Shown here one piece after another: positions 61,466 through 64,000 of a stretch of DNA of 64,000 bases. The position numbers and the translations under genes are program-made. Source of the DNA: an uncultured Phocaeicola sp. (GTDB taxonomy: Bacteria; Bacteroidota; Bacteroidia; Bacteroidales; Bacteroidaceae); assembly GCA_944320135.1 (NCBI GenBank), contig CALUGI010000008.1:32712-96711 (forward strand). Reading direction: 5' to 3'. A model generated the notes under the pieces. It ran no database searches. It worked only from the letters and a program-made list of their open reading frames with translations, and was not told the origin of the DNA. Positions within the stretch are counted from its first letter, which is position 1. Each line of letters begins with the position of its first letter.

Positions 61466-62401
61466 TTAAAATTCATCTTTAACGTTTACCAAACGAACCG
61501 GCTGCGTCGCAGGAACAAGTCCGGACTTGAGAATGATACGTTGCCCTCTGTCACCCGTCAAGAAAGTCATCAATCCTGTAGGCAATCCGTTCTTCGGATC
61601 GTTCACCAGAATAAAGACATCATGAGTCAACGGATATTGTTTCAAAGCCAAATATGCTTGATAAGGTTTAAAGCTGTTTACAACCGTTGCATGTCCGGAG
61701 TTGCTGACAGCCATCACTCTGACGGCATCATTGAACGAAAGCCGCGTAGTGTCACGAACGTTCCCTATCCAATTGGCACCGATTACCCCCATCGCAGACG
61801 GAGTTTGAGAAACATAACGAATCACTTCCTCATTCGATTTCAAGGCAGTCAACGTAGAAGACAAACTGTCACCTCCGCAAATGGAATCAATCGCATAATG
61901 GACAAGCCCTGAATCAGGATTGTCAAACACCACTTGCAGTTTTCCGAGTTTGGACTGCGGATACAATTCTTTCCATTCCGTGATTTTACCTGTCAGAATA
62001 TTGCGGAATTGGCCTACCGTAAGCAAAGAATCCGTATTGGCAGGATTCGTAATCAAAGCAATTCCGCTGATAGCCATACGGATAGACTCAGGAAAAAATT
62101 TGCGTGCATGAAAAGAGGCTACTTCTCTATCTGTCAAACGGCGGTTGGCGATAACCAGTCTTACACTGTCTTTCAGCAAAAGATTGATAGCTTCGACCTC
62201 ACTGCAATAGATAGGGGTCACATTTGCTTCGGGAGTCAAGGCACGATAAACCTGAAGTTCTTCCTCAATAATAGGCTTGAACGATTCGTCCACAGCTATT
62301 TTGATTGTTCCTGAATACAGCGTTTCTCCATCGCCTTTTTTCTGGCTGCCACACGAAACGAAAAACAGCAAAGAAATTATATATAAGAACACTCTTTTCA
62401 T
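61466..62401 (-). CDS. PstS-like substrate-binding lipoprotein
   Basis: 311 residues with lipoprotein signal MKRVFLYIISLLFFVSCGS (Cys17). It resembles PstS-type phosphate-binding proteins: GTIKIAVDESFKPIIEEELQVY, LVIANRRLTDREV, ALITNPANTDSLLTVGQFRNILTGKITEWKELYP. No phosphate permease genes adjoin. It sits between tonB and the TPR gene, which is a known Bacteroidetes arrangement as far as I recall. Ligand unknown. Confidence 0.85.
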   Translation of the reverse strand: MKRVFLYIISLLFFVSCGSQKKGDGETLYSGTIKIAVDESFKPIIEEELQVYRALTPEANVTPIYCSEVEAINLLLKDSVRLVIANRRLTDREVASFHARKFFPESIRMAISGIALITNPANTDSLLTVGQFRNILTGKITEWKELYPQSKLGKLQVVFDNPDSGLVHYAIDSICGGDSLSSTLTALKSNEEVIRYVSQTPSAMGVIGANWIGNVRDTTRLSFNDAVRVMAVSNSGHATVVNSFKPYQAYLALKQYPLTHDVFILVNDPKNGLPTGLMTFLTGDRGQRIILKSGLVPATQPVRLVNVKDEF

Positions 62402-62422
62402 ACACGCAAATTTGAAGCTAAA

Positions 62423-63238
62423 TTATTGCAATCTAAATTGAATCGGCAAAGTATAGTAAACGGGGACATTACGTCCGTTCTGCTTGCCCGGAATCCATTT
62501 CGGCAACGTACTAACCACACGAATCGCTTCCCTGTCACAGTTCGGGTCAAGCGAACGAAGCACTTGGATATCTTCCACCGTACCGGTCGCAGATACGACG
62601 AAACGTATGATTACACGTCCTTGAATGCCGTTCTCCTGAGCAATCGTCGGATACCGCAAGTTCTTTGCGATATACTTCAGCAATTCAGCCTGACCGCCTG
62701 GGAACGTCGGCATCTGTTCTACCATCGTATACGGTTTTTCTTCCTCCACCGGAGCTTGGGTAATCACTTCCTGCAGGTCGGCAATGTCCGCACCGTCCAA
62801 TTCGTTGTTACCTTTCACATCGGCAATAGAAATCGTAACCTTCGACTCGTTCAAGTCATCTTGGCTCTTCAGTTCGTCTTCATCAGCCACTTCTTCGTCC
62901 TTCTTGATGACCGGAGCGGTAAACTTGATGGTACTCTTCAACTGGGGAGGAGGAGCAATCTGCTCAACAGGTTTCACCAATTCTTCCTGCTTCACCTCAG
63001 GTTCTTCCAATTGAGAGAGCTGAGTCACTTCCAACATTTCCTCTTCCTTCTCAGGAATAGCCATCTGAATCAGACGCGGAAGATAAAAACCAACGGCGGC
63101 AACCACAATCACAATAATGATAGCGGCCATCTGCCGTCTTCCGAAGTCACGGCGCATCTTATAGGCACCGTATGCTTTATTCTTATCTTTGAAAATGAGT
63201 TCACACCATTCCAAAGAAATCAAATCAATTTTTGCCAT
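62423..63238 (-). CDS. tonB: TonB-family energy transducer
   Basis: 271 residues: cytosolic segment of about 35 residues, one transmembrane helix (about 34 to 56, AAIIIVIVVAAVGFYLPRLIQMAIP), a Pro/Glu-rich periplasmic spacer (EEPEVKQEELVKPVEQIAPPP), and a TonB_C domain (PTFPGGQAELLKYIAKNLRYPTIAQENGIQGRVIIRFVV) ending QFRLQ. Couples the ExbB/ExbD motor to TonB-dependent receptors such as the SusC-like protein in this window. Confidence 0.94.
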   Translation of the reverse strand: MAKIDLISLEWCELIFKDKNKAYGAYKMRRDFGRRQMAAIIIVIVVAAVGFYLPRLIQMAIPEKEEEMLEVTQLSQLEEPEVKQEELVKPVEQIAPPPQLKSTIKFTAPVIKKDEEVADEDELKSQDDLNESKVTISIADVKGNNELDGADIADLQEVITQAPVEEEKPYTMVEQMPTFPGGQAELLKYIAKNLRYPTIAQENGIQGRVIIRFVVSATGTVEDIQVLRSLDPNCDREAIRVVSTLPKWIPGKQNGRNVPVYYTLPIQFRLQ

Positions 63239-63265
63239 ATTTTTCTTTTTTAGGTGTTACACATT

Positions 63266-63919
63266 TCAACTTACTGCATCTTGACTCAACTGTCCCTTAG
63301 AGGTATAATTGTCAATCAAGAACTGGTCGCCTTCCGTAATGTCTACAATCACATACTTACCGATACTGCAAATCTGCATTTCATCCAACGCATCAATCAA
63401 ATTCTTATAAGTTGACTTGTCAGTCGCCTTGATAATCACAGTCGGCGTATTCTTTGCACCCTTTACTTCAGAAACCTGCTTTTTATATTCTTCTTCCGTA
63501 ATTTCCAGATTAGCCTTCTTCTGCTTCAACGCTTCTACCTTCTTTACGGCATCATAGTTCTTGCGAAGCAAAACCGCACGAATACCGTCAGCCGTATAAT
63601 TCGTTTCTTTCAAAGAAGTATAATCCTCGTAGTTCGGCTCGCCTTCATAATAATAGAGCTTATTATCCGCATCCAGCAAAATAGTGAGCGCCTGTGAAGC
63701 CTTCACCTTATTCTGCATATCCTCGGTAATGTTCTCATCATTGGTAGGCATACTGATTTCCATCGTCTGAGGCTTGCTCAAAGAGGTACACAGCATAAAG
63801 AAAGTAATCAGAAGCATGTTCATGTCCACCATCGGCGTAAAGTCTACGCGGACGGCCATCTTCTTCTGCTTCGAGCCTTTTCCTTTTTTGCCTCCACCGT
63901 TATCTTGTATTTCAGCCAT
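63266..63919 (-). CDS. exbD: ExbD/TolR biopolymer transport protein
   Basis: 217 residues from ATG 63919; the codon two places earlier is TTG, not used. The single N-terminal helix holds the proton-binding Asp in DFTPMVDMNMLLITFFMLC. A long periplasmic domain with a coiled-coil-like part (VEALKQKKANLEITEEEYKKQVSEV) follows. Partner of ExbB and TonB. The preceding partial gene may be another exbD, as paired copies are usual in Bacteroidetes. Confidence 0.93.
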   Translation of the reverse strand: MAEIQDNGGGKKGKGSKQKKMAVRVDFTPMVDMNMLLITFFMLCTSLSKPQTMEISMPTNDENITEDMQNKVKASQALTILLDADNKLYYYEGEPNYEDYTSLKETNYTADGIRAVLLRKNYDAVKKVEALKQKKANLEITEEEYKKQVSEVKGAKNTPTVIIKATDKSTYKNLIDALDEMQICSIGKYVIVDITEGDQFLIDNYTSKGQLSQDAVS

Positions 63920-63934
63920 ATTCAAACTCCTTTT

Positions 63935-64000
63935 TTATTCGTCAGACACTTTTTTCAATGAAGTAATCAGATTGTATCTGTTTTCCTTCAAATCTTGAAG
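63935..64000 (-). CDS. C-terminal fragment of the upstream gene of the TonB cluster, probably a second exbD
   Basis: The minus-strand frame running in from the window end encodes ...LKENRYNLITSLKKVSDE and stops at 63935-63937, 15 bases before the exbD start. Only 21 codons are visible, so the identity rests on position: in Bacteroidetes a first ExbD copy usually precedes this one. Confidence 0.5.
   Translation of the reverse strand, partial: LQDLKENRYNLITSLKKVSDE

Overview
The window comes from a member of the Bacteroidales, most likely a gut Bacteroides/Phocaeicola-type chromosome. The evidence is a SusC/SusD pair with a hybrid two-component regulator, sulfatases of the serine type, lipoproteins with short signal peptides, an ExbD-ExbD-TonB cluster, and at least fourteen copies of the Bacteroidales -7 promoter box TAnnTTTG a short distance upstream of genes. 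No rRNA, tRNA, CRISPR array, integrase or transposase gene was seen. The genes are mostly in tight operons. Both ends of the window cut genes (cysQ on the left, an exbD-like gene on the right).

Layout. 1-6497 (+): sulfate activation operon cysQ, SLC13-type permease, cysC, cysD, cysN and a PAPS-dependent sulfotransferase; it imports sulfate, makes PAPS, uses it in a sulfotransferase and clears PAP. This order resembles the B. thetaiotaomicron cluster reported to sulfonate cholesterol and other steroids. 6526-8077: a small DUF4250 gene, a strongly structured non-coding leader and two small lipoproteins. 8346-11890: YgjP-type metallopeptidase, MFS and MATE exporters, a small membrane protein. 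11909-19861 (-): proC, an orphan SusA-like GH13 enzyme, and the arginine operon argR, GNAT, argG, argC, argD, interrupted by a four-helix-bundle gene framed by 29-bp inverted repeats.

20208-36347: a polysaccharide utilisation locus: HTCS regulator, two sulfatases, SusC/SusD, a secreted GH88 plus heparinase-II/III-like lyase fusion, and a methyltransferase. Its probable substrate is a sulfated, uronic-acid-containing glycan. 36344-46943 (-): a HAD phosphatase, then a ten-gene, near gap-free operon combining a GNAT-fold acyltransferase, ketosynthase, acyl carrier protein, two hotdog proteins, FAD oxidoreductase, ketoreductase, thioesterase, CDP-alcohol phosphotransferase and a DUF5686 outer-membrane protein. 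This looks like a type II fatty-acid/polyketide-style lipid pathway of unknown product. 47177-54455 (+): cyclophilin lipoprotein, M16 peptidase, MATE pump, hybrid histidine kinase and a sigma-54 activator, followed by palindromic sites, a sigma-54-type promoter and a short non-coding region ended by a terminator. 54805-64000 (-): pseudouridine synthase, FabG with a TetR regulator, purine salvage (NCS2 permease, Xpt), DedA, and a TPR/PstS-like/TonB/ExbD operon.

Two kinds of intergenic sequence recur. One is a degenerate array with a strict 22-bp period in which AAA and TTT tracts alternate about every 11 bp (eight loci). The other is a heptanucleotide repeat family (GAAGAAT / TTAATAA type) in spacers of the sulfate and arginine operons. 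Neither is explained by the genes. The strongest candidates for new biology are the ten-gene lipid-type operon, the sigma-54 regulatory unit, the 22-bp arrays, the framed four-helix gene, and the lyase-GH88 locus.
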